A DNA stretch of 64,000 nt from Monocercomonoides exilis (lineage: Eukaryota > Preaxostyla > Oxymonadida > Polymastigidae): the NCBI GenBank assembly GCA_001643675.2, contig LSRY02000019.1, positions 1,250,001 through 1,314,000 on the forward strand, read 5' to 3'. Position 1 is the first letter of the stretch. Every line of letters begins with the position of its first letter. Positions 1 through 10,600 of this stretch are shown here, in pieces. The position numbers and the translations under genes are program-made. Under the pieces are notes generated by a model, which was given only the letters and a program-made list of their open reading frames with translations, made no database searches and was not told the DNA's origin.

Positions 1-538
1 GCCATTTTAAATTAAATTATATGAAAATTTAATTTTTCCAAAAACAATTTCAATTTTTTGTTACAGAATTGACATTTGAAAAAGAAATACTATTCAAATG
101 TGCTTTCTGAGATTCTTGAAATTTATAAGCTCAAATCTGGGACGAAATTTTTTGTTTTTGAATTTTGTTCCACTTTTATATTTCTTATAGTGTAAGTTAT
201 TTATCGGGACCTTTTTTTTATGAAAAAAATTTAATAAAATTTAAAATAACAAAAATGATGAATCCAATTTATTTATAACTTTTCTTTTTCATATTTTTCT
301 ATTAATTTCATTTATTTCTTCCTTTTCATTTTCATGATCATCTTCTTTCACTTCAAATTTTCTCTTTATTTTTTCATTTCAACCAAAGACTCTAACTCAT
401 TATCTTCTTTTTGCTCTGCTTTTTTCATTTCTTCTGAAAAATTCTTTTCATCATCAACTTTTTTTCTTTTTTAACTTTTTCTTCTTCTTTAATTCCTAAA
501 TGTTCACTCCAATCACTCAGAAGCTTCTCATCAGTAAT

Positions 539-1267
539 CTACTTGCCATAGAAGTTGAATCTATTTGAATGTGATAAAGGTTGATATTCTGATGTTTCTG
601 GAAGCTTCATGAGAATCGGTCCAGATTCATTATGAAGAACTCCACTCGTTGCGAAGGATATTTTTATGACAGCAAGTGAGAGGGTGGTATGAATTGCTTG
701 AGGGAGAACATCCACAAGAGATGTTCTTTTCGATGAAGATGTTGATGAAGATGGAGGTTCATATTTTGTTTGCAGTTCTGTTTTGAGAACAGCGAAGACT
801 CCTCTATCAAGAGGCTGGGCGATATGTGTTCTGTGAGGAATGAAGGTGACGACGTCGATATTTTCTTTTTGAAATTCTCTCCAGATTGTCGGATCTGCGC
901 GAGAAATGTGTGAGTCGATGAGGAACAAGCAGCGAGAGTTTTCCAGTGACATGCGCTTTCTGCCATCGATAATTCCTTGAAGGAGTGTTGTTAGTGCGTA
1001 CTTTTTGAATTGATTGCAGCCCATCCAACCACTTCCGTTCTGCCAGATATCCAGAGCCTGTGAAAGCAGCGGCTTCATTTCATCAGGAAGTCTCTTGCTA
1101 GGCCATAGAATCACAGAAGGAAGTGCAAATCCATCAGCGGCCACAGCAGCAACTTGAGTAGAATTCGCCATTTTTGGTGGTTCTTTGTGTAGTACTGGAT
1201 TTTCATTTTTAGGATGAACCACACTCAGCTTTGAAGTGGCTGGAACTCTCGTTAATGACTCATCCAT
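539..1267 (-). pseudogene. DDE_1 (pogo/CENP-B type) transposase catalytic domain
   Basis: This 242-aa frame is a transposase core of the DDE_1 superfamily. The first catalytic Asp is residue 2 and the reading frame just upstream reads I-F-N-M-D-E-S, the usual first-Asp motif, but a stop codon lies four codons before it, so the true N-terminal half is detached. The second Asp is in FLIDSH (residue 118) and the third in QPLDRGVF (residue 154), a spacing of 35 residues between them (DD35D). All three acids are intact. It is identical to the copy at 4233-4961. The missing HTH and linker make activity alone unlikely; an intron or frameshift could also explain the split. Confidence 0.8.
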
Positions 1268-1527
1268 ATTGAATATTTGTTCTTTTTATCATATATATAT
1301 TCATGTGAATCGTCAAGCAATGAATACCTTGGCTGTAGAATACTTTGGCCCGACACCGAAAGGTTATAATCATCCAAATTTTTTGAGAGCGCTTCCTTTC
1401 AACTTTGGATAGCACTTCACAAATTAATTAGCCGTGAGCATTGAAACGTCAATGTATGGGGCGTATTCGTCGTCTGTATCATTTATCACATTTTCCATCT
1501 TAAATATTTATTAGAATTATTAATTAT

Positions 1528-1878
1528 TTAAGAACAACAAACCAGTTCGCGAACTTTCCGTATAGGCAAACAGCTTCCAGATCTTGATTCAATGATAATT
1601 TCATCCAGTACAATTTGTTCTTTGTCTCCAATAACAAATTGTGGTCTTCCTACTTTTGAAACTAGCCTTTTGTTTCTAAGCGCCCGTTCAGCATTTTTAA
1701 TCCTTTTGTGTGAGAATTCCATGGAGTTTATAGCGTCTGTAATCCTGACAACTCCATCAACCACAATGCGCGCCATCCGTTCCAGCTGATTGTCAATCCT
1801 TCTGTAATCGAAAGATTTCATTGCAGCACGTAATTTCCTTTGTCTAGCAATTCTCTTTTGTTCCACAGCAATTTTCAT
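1528..1878 (-). pseudogene. Transposase N-terminal (HTH-like) fragment
   Basis: A 116-aa basic protein lying inside the transposon, upstream of the catalytic segment in the same orientation. The C-terminal third contains VGRPQFVIGDKEQ followed by a helix, resembling the region where pogo/Tigger transposases carry a 'GRP' linker and second DNA-binding helix-turn-helix. It ends at a stop 260 bp before the catalytic frame. It most probably binds, or once bound, the terminal repeats. It is either the broken N-terminal half of the transposase or a separate small protein. The copy at 3622-3972 is identical. Confidence 0.55.
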
Positions 1879-2044
1879 TTTTTTATTATGGTTGTGATCT
1901 TAAGTCCAATTTATTAATTTATTAATTATAATATTCAATTTTCATTGAAATTAAATTTTTATTTCCATTTGATGCGAATTTTAAAAGGTTTAACACCTCT
2001 TGTTACCCACCTATTTATTTATTTTTTGCAATGGAAGGGATTAA

Positions 2045-2059
2045 CCCCCCCCCCCCCCC
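2045..2059. repeat. Poly-C tract (15 C)
   Basis: Fifteen consecutive C in the left arm, followed by TCCCCACCC. The matching tract of the right arm (3431-3455) is 25 G, accounting for essentially all the length difference of the inner halves of the two arms. Confidence 0.95.
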
Positions 2060-2520
2060 TCCCCACCCATTGGAAATAGGCTTCGCATTCAAATGTAATT
2101 ATCCTAATTTTCAGAGTTTGCTTTAATACTGATAATGTTAATAAATAAATAAAAAGTGGGAATTTTAATTTTCTATTTCAAAAATTTGTGCACCGTTAAA
2201 AAAAAGGTTCCGATAAATTACTGACCCTATTTCTCTCTATTTTTCACAATTTTCTTCTTATAATGCAAGAAAATGTTTGACAAAAATGATCTGATAGAGA
2301 AAAAAAGTGGAATAAATTAGAATTCTAATTACAAATTCAGCAAAATTATAATATTCATTTTTTGAAAAAAAATGCAAGGATTGATGCAAATCGTAATAAA
2401 TAATCATGAAAATATTGGAATAATTATTTATGTGCAATGTCAAATACTTTTTCATCTTTAAAATTAAAATTGAATAAGTTGTTTTTGTTTCAATTTTATT
2501 AAAGTTTTGTTTTTTCATTT

Positions 2521-2789
2521 GGGGGAAAATACTATCTTTCAAGCTTTGTATGCACAAAACATGAAAAAATTGTTTCACTTATAACATAATAAAACGTTAT
2601 CAGATTACAAAATAAATTTGATTTTCATATCTGTAAGGAAACATCATTAATATTATAACATTATGTTTCGTGACCTCACATGTATTTCAAAAAATAAGCC
2701 CATTTTCTTCAAATTATTTGATCACAAAAAGATCATCCAAGATGCATAATTTTTCAATGAAAATGCTTGAAGCCAAATATTTTGTCCCA
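2521..2789 (+). repeat. Direct repeat copy 1 (about 270 bp)
   Basis: It starts with GGGGGAAAATA and ends with AAATATTTTGTCCC. It can be aligned along its whole length with 2866-3133, with scattered substitutions. Shared landmarks include CTTTCAAGCTTT, TATGCACAAA, TTTGATTTTCATATCTGT and TCAATGAAAATG. It has no coding potential. Confidence 0.88.
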
Positions 2790-2865
2790 TTTCATCATTA
2801 ATCTATCTATTATGTTATGTATTTCACGTTACTGATGATATTTAACTTGACTTTATTGAATTAAT

Positions 2866-3133
2866 GGGGGAAAATATAAACTTTCAAGCTTTTTATGCAC
2901 AAAGCATGAAATAATTGATTAACTTATAACATTTTTAAACGAACACAGATTTCAAAAACAATTTGATTTTCATATCTGTTAACAAACATCATTGATATAA
3001 TAACATTAAGTTTTGTGACATCAAACGTATTTTAAAAAACAAACACATTTATTTCAAAATTTTTGATCACAAAAAGCTTATCAAAATTGCATAATTCTTC
3101 AATGAAAATGCCTGAAGTCAAATATTTTGTCCC
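2866..3133 (+). repeat. Direct repeat copy 2 (about 270 bp)
   Basis: Second copy of the repeat at 2521-2789, offset by 345 bp, with the same landmarks in the same order. Divergence between these copies is clearly greater than between the two arms of the surrounding inverted repeat. Confidence 0.88.
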
Positions 3134-3430
3134 TAATAGGTTAATAATTTTTCATTAATAAAAAAGGTTCAAATTTTTTCCACTTTTTTTCTCTATCAGA
3201 TCATTTTTGTCAAACATTTTCTTGCATTATAAGAAGAAAATTGTGAAAAATAGAGAGAAATAGGGTCAGTAATTTATCGGAACCTTTTTTTTAACGGTGC
3301 ACAAATTTTTGAAATAGAAAATTAAAATTCCCACTTTTTATTTATTTATTAACATTATCAGTATTAAAGCAAACTCTGAAAATTAGGATAATTACATTTG
3401 AATGCGAAGCCTATTTCCAATGGGTGGGGA

Positions 3431-3455
3431 GGGGGGGGGGGGGGGGGGGGGGGGG
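3431..3455. repeat. Poly-G tract (25 G)
   Basis: Twenty-five consecutive G inside the right-arm transposon, upstream of its coding frames. The counterpart in the left arm has only 15. Such tracts are prone to polymerase slippage and to sequencing error. Confidence 0.95.
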
Positions 3456-3621
3456 TTAATCCCTTCCATTGCAAAAAATAAATAAATAGGTGGGTAACAA
3501 GAGGTGTTAAACCTTTTAAAATTCGCATCAAATGGAAATAAAAATTTAATTTCAATGAAAATTGAATATTATAATTAATAAATTAATAAATTGGACTTAA
3601 GATCACAACCATAATAAAAAA

Positions 3622-3972
3622 ATGAAAATTGCTGTGGAACAAAAGAGAATTGCTAGACAAAGGAAATTACGTGCTGCAATGAAATCTTTCGATTACAGAA
3701 GGATTGACAATCAGCTGGAACGGATGGCGCGCATTGTGGTTGATGGAGTTGTCAGGATTACAGACGCTATAAACTCCATGGAATTCTCACACAAAAGGAT
3801 TAAAAATGCTGAACGGGCGCTTAGAAACAAAAGGCTAGTTTCAAAAGTAGGAAGACCACAATTTGTTATTGGAGACAAAGAACAAATTGTACTGGATGAA
3901 ATTATCATTGAATCAAGATCTGGAAGCTGTTTGCCTATACGGAAAGTTCGCGAACTGGTTTGTTGTTCTTAA
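3622..3972 (+). pseudogene. Transposase N-terminal (HTH-like) fragment
   Basis: Identical at the protein level to the 116-aa product of 1528-1878. It begins MKIAVEQKRIARQRK, is rich in Arg and Lys, and contains VGRPQFVIG near residue 77. It ends in a TAA; the next 260 bp up to the catalytic segment contain stops in the catalytic frame, including one at 4212-4214. Confidence 0.55.
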
Positions 3973-4232
3973 ATAATTAATAATTCTAATAAATATTTAA
4001 GATGGAAAATGTGATAAATGATACAGACGACGAATACGCCCCATACATTGACGTTTCAATGCTCACGGCTAATTAATTTGTGAAGTGCTATCCAAAGTTG
4101 AAAGGAAGCGCTCTCAAAAAATTTGGATGATTATAACCTTTCGGTGTCGGGCCAAAGTATTCTACAGCCAAGGTATTCATTGCTTGACGATTCACATGAA
4201 TATATATATGATAAAAAGAACAAATATTCAAT

Positions 4233-4961
4233 ATGGATGAGTCATTAACGAGAGTTCCAGCCACTTCAAAGCTGAGTGTGGTTCATCCTAAAAATGAAAA
4301 TCCAGTACTACACAAAGAACCACCAAAAATGGCGAATTCTACTCAAGTTGCTGCTGTGGCCGCTGATGGATTTGCACTTCCTTCTGTGATTCTATGGCCT
4401 AGCAAGAGACTTCCTGATGAAATGAAGCCGCTGCTTTCACAGGCTCTGGATATCTGGCAGAACGGAAGTGGTTGGATGGGCTGCAATCAATTCAAAAAGT
4501 ACGCACTAACAACACTCCTTCAAGGAATTATCGATGGCAGAAAGCGCATGTCACTGGAAAACTCTCGCTGCTTGTTCCTCATCGACTCACACATTTCTCG
4601 CGCAGATCCGACAATCTGGAGAGAATTTCAAAAAGAAAATATCGACGTCGTCACCTTCATTCCTCACAGAACACATATCGCCCAGCCTCTTGATAGAGGA
4701 GTCTTCGCTGTTCTCAAAACAGAACTGCAAACAAAATATGAACCTCCATCTTCATCAACATCTTCATCGAAAAGAACATCTCTTGTGGATGTTCTCCCTC
4801 AAGCAATTCATACCACCCTCTCACTTGCTGTCATAAAAATATCCTTCGCAACGAGTGGAGTTCTTCATAATGAATCTGGACCGATTCTCATGAAGCTTCC
4901 AGAAACATCAGAATATCAACCTTTATCACATTCAAATAGATTCAACTTCTATGGCAAGTAG
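4233..4961 (+). pseudogene. DDE_1 (pogo/CENP-B type) transposase catalytic domain
   Basis: Second, identical copy of the 242-aa catalytic segment, with the Asp residues at 2, 118 and 154. Downstream of its stop (after 4961) a second frame continues with a Lys/Glu-rich stretch typical of a transposase C-terminus, suggesting that the ancestral protein was longer and the TAG at 4959-4961 may be a mutation. The first Asp is preceded in frame by Q-I-F-N-M. Confidence 0.8.
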
Positions 4962-5501
4962 ATTACTGATGAGAAGCTTCTGAGTGATTGGAGTGAACAT
5001 TTAGGAATTAAAGAAGAAGAAAAAGTTAAAAAAGAAAAAAAAGTTGATGATGAAAAGAATTTTTCAGAAGAAATGAAAAAAAGCAGAGCAAAAAGAAGAT
5101 AATGAGTTAGAGTCTTTGGTTGAAATGAAAAAAATAAAGAGAAAATTTGAAGTGAAAGAAGATGATCATGAAAATGAAAAGGAAGAAATAAATGAAATTA
5201 ATAGAAAAATATGAAAAAGAAAAGTTATAAATAAATTGGATTCATCATTTTTGTTATTTTAAATTTTATTAAATTTTTTTTCATAAAAAAAAAAGGTCCC
5301 GATAAATAACTTACACTATAAGAAATATAAAAGTGGAACAAAATTCAAAAAACAAAAAATTTCGTCCCAGATTTGAGCTTATAAATTTCAAGAATCTCAG
5401 AAAGCACATTTGAATAGTATTTCTTTTTCAAATGTCAATTCTGTAACAAAAAATTGAAATTGTTTTTGGAAAAATTAAATTTTCATATAATTTAATTTAA
5501 A

Positions 5502-6263
5502 ATGGCATTGAGATCATATTATAAATGTCCATTTTCTTGTAAAAAGGCAAGCTTTCACATTATAAATATAGTACATCTTCTACTAAATTTTTATTGTGCA
5601 TTTCCATCACATTTCAAATGGATAAGTGGCTTATCTGACGAAGATTCAATTGAAGCAAATAACTTTGAACGTTGTGGTTTATCCAAAGCATTCCCGGTTT
5701 TAAAAGTCCTAGAGAACAGCATTGATTTTTATTTACGCTGCACTGCTCGTTTTTTCATGATTGACATTTCTATCTTCCTTCGTCACCCACTATTCATTAT
5801 TTTCAGTTTTGGTTCTTTAACTTGGAGTTGTCGTGCTCATAAGGCGGTCAAATATTTTCTTTTTCTGGAATCCTTTTCATATTTCAAGCACAATTTTTTC
5901 TATTTGGCAATCGAACCGGAGTAGAAGGCAGAATGAATGAATAAATTGTATTTTAACAGAAAAAACTTATGTAAGAAGAAGGCTTTGCCAAGACTTAACG
6001 AAGTTACCAAATTGGTTGCCAATGCTACAACATCTTGTCATTTGCACAAAAACAACACAAATAATATGTGTGGAAGCAGTCGTTCTTTTGCTTTGATCTG
6101 CCACATCAGAGTCAATGGATCACCATTAGAATGCCAAACTCAGATCAAAATGGCAGCAGAAATTGCATTTTTCAGAGAAATACAACTTTTGAATGAGCTA
6201 GAAATCACAGAAGGTGCGAGCGAACTTCACGATTATAATTTTTTATTGGAACGGATAAGATGA
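5502..6263 (+). pseudogene. Decayed coding region, unrecognised
   Basis: Two frames of 140 and 108 aa lie in the same phase, interrupted only by a TAG at 5922 and a TGA at 5934. Neither product resembles a family I recognise. Base composition is more balanced than in the flanking spacers, suggesting old coding DNA. The first Met lies inside the last bases of the inverted-repeat arm, so the real 5' part, if there was one, has been replaced by the repeat. It may simply be non-coding. Confidence 0.25.
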
Positions 6264-6264
6264 T

Positions 6265-6900
6265 TTGAAGGATGGCTGTAGTTCAAAGCTGATTCATGAC
6301 GCGAGAGAATATGCTGCGTTTTGCGGGAAATATGATAAGCAGTTCAAGGGCGTGCAATCCTGGATTATTTGTGAAACCAGTGCAAGATACAGAAGCATTT
6401 CAGCTCCTTCGATCTTGAAGAGGAAAAAAAAATACTTGAAGAAAGCAGGGGGAAAAAAACATCCAATGGGAGGAGTTCCGAAAGAGAGAAAAATAAAATG
6501 AAAGACCAGCGGTGATATTAATGCCGAAATCAGGCTGGAGTATCTTCTTGTTTGAGTTTGGATTTTTGATTTGAAAGCGTTACTCAGGAACAAAAGCAAA
6601 TGAAACTTATCATGCCAAGAATAGAAATTCTTTTTTAATCATTTCAATGCTGCCTCGCCTCTTCTTTTTATTCAAAAATAAATAAAAATGGAAACCTTTT
6701 GCAACGTATGTGCCTCATTGGACAGCAGCCTTCATTTTAATTTCTAACAGTTCGAAAGCAATTGGCCAGAGATTTTGCGATGGCACGACTGAGATCGAGA
6801 AGGGGAGGTGCTTTCGGCTGCTTATTGGAAGAAAAAGCCAAAATAAAAGAAAGACATATAATGGGAAAAGAAAAATTGAAGGGAAGTTTTGAGAGGTCAA
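6265..6900 (+). pseudogene. Decayed coding fragments, unrecognised
   Basis: Short plus-strand frames (78 aa at 6265-6501; 60 aa at 6710-6892 with an overlapping Arg/Lys/Glu-rich frame) follow the region above in different phases. The first contains DAREYAAFCGKYDKQF and SARYRSISAPSIL, which read like the amphipathic helices of a real protein. They may be remnants of one frameshifted gene, but I cannot name it. From about 6900 to 7647 I see only AT-rich spacer with no supported feature. Confidence 0.22.
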
Positions 6901-7647
6901 TGAAATTGTGGATTGCGGCCATTTGAAGAAGAAGCAAAGCGGTTAAATGGATTGTTGAATCAAGAGATAAAGACAAATTTGATAGGCATACTGCAGAAAG
7001 TTTAATTTATAAATTGATCTGAATTGGAAATTGAGCAAAGAGTCCAGCAAGTTGATGAGATGGAGCAGCAAGCAACTCGATGCCCAACATCAAAAAATAC
7101 TCAAAAGAAAAATAATTCGAAAATAATAATAATTATTATAATAGCGATGAAACTTTCAACAAAACACAACAAATGAATCGAGGATATTCCAACAACTGGC
7201 GTGCAGCATCTCGGCTGCAACAACAGAATTTTCAACGGTTTTTTTCACCTGTTTCAGAATTGACTTTTCTTTCACAATAATTGTGATCGTTTCATTCATA
7301 TGCATGACTTTCCTTCTTTTTTGATTGGAAGTGTTCTGACAGCGCTTCGTTTTTAACTATCAACTTCATTTTTCAAAACAAAAGCTGTTGATTTGCACCT
7401 GCAGATTGCTGCTGATCATTCAAATACCCAATGGAATGCACTGAAAGATGAATGACCTGATACTACTATATATCTGGCTATGTTTTGGCGAATTTGTAGT
7501 TTCAATCTCTTCAAAGACTTGATTTGAAACATTCTTGGGAATTGTATCATTTTGAATCCTATGAGCGAACAACAGAAAATAAGCATTTTCCTGTTAGCAA
7601 GGCTCATGAGTGTTACTGAATCGATGAATCATTAGGAGCATGCTTGC

Positions 7648-10600
7648 TTAGCAATTGTGTTGTGTGTTTCTGTGTGTTGTTGTTGCTGTTGCATTTGATG
7701 AAGCAGTGGCAGATTGGGGAAGGAAGCTGCCACGATATCCATAATCTGTGTCAGGCTCGAAGTCGACAGCATCAGACATTGTGAGCATGACAGCGCCTGC
7801 AGGGAAGTGCTGAATGAAGATCCTCTTGAGGCTTTCGAGCGATGGTCTGTCTCCAGGTGCACGCGACCAGCATTCCTTTGCCACGCTGGCAAAAGACGAA
7901 CTGCAGATCCTGTCGATATTTGGCCTCTCCCCATTCACAATCTTCTGCCCCGCCACCTCTGCCTCATACTCTCCAAACAGGATCTCCAGCGTCAGACACT
8001 CCCACAGCATTATCCCAATCGAGAACACAACTGATTCCTTTGTTGCTCCCATCTTTTTGTTGATCAGCATCTCAGGTGCCTTCCACCTCATACACTCTTT
8101 TCTATTGTCATCCTCATCCTCAAATGCTGATGATGGCGGTGGCGAGTCTTTCCCATTTCTGTTCACAGTGGAGCAATCAGATGTTGATGTGACAACGGTT
8201 GATGAAGAGATGGATGAAGAATCTGAGTCTGAAGAAGAGCAATCGGAATGAAGTGCAATGCAGATGACCATGTGCTCAGAGAAGAGAACAATGTGAGGGC
8301 TGAGATTGGCCAGCGAAGAGAGTTCATTTTCTTCGTCTTCAAAGGAGTGAAGCGCAAGATTAGCCGCCCAGAACAGGATTTGGGCAGCTGTCATCTCTCT
8401 TTCTTGCAGAGTGTCAATCGCCATCTCTTTCTTCTCATTTCTTCCATGCAGCAGCATGAACAGCGAATCCCTCAAGTCCACAATCAGCTTCTCATGGGGA
8501 GACGAACATGCCATTGCATCCACCAGATTCGACATGGATGATGTTGTGGGACACAGATCCTCCCCTCGAACAAATGTTGAATCTGTGTCTGAAGTGTCTG
8601 TTGTTGAGGTGGATGAAATGGATGGAGAAGGTGTTCGCTTTCTTGTCTCTTCTTCAACCTTCTCCAGTGCCCATTGAGGGATCTTGTCTGAGTCTCTCCC
8701 CAGAATGTATTCGGTTGATCCACTTTCACTCAATAAATGCTCTGATGATTCAGAATGCCCCAAGCTTTTCGCATATACTCTCTTCTTGATCCTCTCTTCG
8801 TTCTTCTTCTCAGCCTCCCTCTCTGCTCTCCTCCACTGCTCCTCTGGTGACATCTCCATCGTCACCATCTCAAACGCTTTTGGATCCTTTCTGATGTTGT
8901 CATTCACAATCTCTCTCAGATCTTCTGCTTCATTCTTCACCTTTCTCCACCGAATGGCCAGAACAATTGAAACAGCAAGAACAATTAAAAGAATTATCGC
9001 CATTACAATAACTATTATTGGCCAAAGTGTTTTTCCTTCTTTTCCTTTTTCAACGATTCTTTCATCTTCTTTTTGCGCAATCTCGCTCCTGTTCTTCAAA
9101 AGAAATTGTGCTGTAGATGCTGTAGCATTTAGGCTTCCAAACAGGATGCTTACAGCCACTTCTGTGGTGTCAGGTACCGAAGTCACGATTGAGGCTGGGA
9201 TGACTGCATGGATTTGTGTTTCATTTTCAAAGAGTTCTGCTTGCAGCGGATATGTCTTGAGTTGATGGAGGGAGCCGTCGATGGAATCAATCTGGAGGAG
9301 CAGGTGGCAGGGGAGGAGTAAAGAGCCGATGAGATCCAGAGAAAGTGCATCGCCTTGGATATGTGAGTTAACTGAGTGCAGCTGTGGGATGAAGAATGGG
9401 GAAAGCCTTTCTGAGGCCAAGCCTGCAAGCGTGCAATCGTCTCCTGCAATCCACATTGAGGTGTTGGGGAGAAAGCCATCTCCTCCCTTGAGGCTGATGA
9501 TGTTCAGGAGTGCGTTGTGTGAGCAGATAACGTTGTTTCTGATGGATGGGTATCCAGCAGCGTTTGGATTGTTGCCAGAAAACATCCCAAACTGAATAGA
9601 AATGTTTCCGCCAGAGATCGACAGTCCTCCCTTGGACGAATTGGCGATTGTGGTGTCTTTTATTGCTCCCGAGCAATTGAGAAGATCGATCATGGAGCCA
9701 TTCCACTTGCACAAATCTTTGAATGAATCTGCATTGGATCTGAGTTGTTGCAGGTCAGTTTCTCCATCAAATGCACACGAAGTTATGCTTGCATTGGATT
9801 GGCCAGATAAAGCAGAGATGCTCCCTTTATCTGAGGGAGAGACGCATTTTCTGAATGAGCAGTTCTCCAATTCGAGCGATGGTGATGAAAGTGAAGCAGC
9901 CATGCAGCATGGGCCCATTGAATCTCTGGATATGTTTTGAAACGATGATTGCCTGATACTTAATGAGGAATTTGCATATACAAGGTTCACAGCACAACCA
10001 TTTGTCAACACTGTTTTTGTCGATGACAGATTGTTCATCTCGACATTTGCATCTTGGCATTCGATGGAAAGCAAGGAGCCAGACAGCACGGATATGGCAT
10101 CAAATTCGGAATGATAGCACTGGATGTTCAAGCAAGCACCAAAACCGTCTGAGGAAAACACAATCAAGCTTGTTTTGCTCTCAACATTTCTGACTTGAAT
10201 TTTTTGGAGCTGGGAATCTTTGCAGTTGTGAAGGATCAGAGCGGATTGTTCAAGTTCACAACTGGAAATAAGCACCTGCAGCATGGAGAGGTTCACCAGA
10301 TTGCGGAAATCAAACAAGATATCAGAATTCACATCAGAAATGTTCAAGTTCATAAATGAGCAATATTGTCCCCCTTTTGCTGCTACGCATGGAGAACCAA
10401 AATGGAGGGAAGCAAAAGTGCATTCGTTGATCAGCAGCCTGCCATTCTCCACGAGAATGATAGAGCAATTCAACCTCTTTTCAGGATAATCATTCGAAAC
10501 ATCTTGGGAGAAGAGTGCATCTGTAATTGACAAGCTGCCATCAGTCAGGGATAATAAGCTGGAATATGGAGAAGAAAACGCGCCTCCGAACATGAATTTC

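Larger units (their letters stand above)
190..2227 (-). mobile_element. Pogo/Tigger-like DNA transposon, left-arm copy
   Basis: The element is bounded by TA dinucleotides (188-189 and 2228-2229), the target-site duplication of Tc1/mariner/pogo elements. Its ends form terminal inverted repeats: the outer end contains TTATCGGGACC followed by T8 and the inner end has A8 followed by GGTTCCGATAA; over the first 22 bases 18 match. It encodes, on the minus strand, a 116-aa N-terminal protein and a 242-aa DDE catalytic segment. The stretch between them contains stop codons, so no full transposase is encoded and the copy is probably non-autonomous. The family assignment rests on the DDD triad and TA duplication. 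Confidence 0.82.
1..2312. repeat. Left arm of a giant inverted repeat
   Basis: This stretch is the reverse complement of 3179-5506. Position 1 pairs with about 5506 and 2312 with about 3179. Both protein-coding segments are identical between arms; the differences I saw are in homopolymer lengths (15 C here against 25 G in the other arm, and small poly-T changes near 211 and 469). The arm contains a complete TA-flanked transposon plus 189 bp of outer and about 85 bp of inner flank that are mirrored too, so the arms arose by inverted duplication of a block rather than by two independent insertions. Whether it extends left of the window cannot be seen. Confidence 0.93.
2313..3178. other. Spacer at the centre of the inverted repeat
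   Basis: About 866 bp of very AT-rich DNA between the two arms. It has no convincing coding frame and contains two diverged direct repeats. Just outside the right arm the sequence again resembles the transposon end (AAAAAAGGTTC near 3160), so the centre may be the remains of a further, nested element. Confidence 0.7.
3263..5316 (+). mobile_element. Pogo/Tigger-like DNA transposon, right-arm copy
   Basis: Mirror copy of the element at 190-2227, with TA at 3261-3262 and 5317-5318. The inner end begins GGGTCAGTAATTTATCGGAA; the outer end finishes GGTCCCGATAAATAACTTAC, and these are inverted relative to each other. It encodes the same two fragments, here on the plus strand. Confidence 0.82.
3179..5506. 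repeat. Right arm of the giant inverted repeat
   Basis: Reverse complement of 1-2312. The outer boundary is at about 5506 where the match with window position 1 ends; the inner boundary is at about 3179, where the mirrored GATAGAGAAAAAAAGTGGAA stops. Together the arms form a hairpin-capable structure of about 5.5 kb. See the left arm for differences. Confidence 0.93.
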
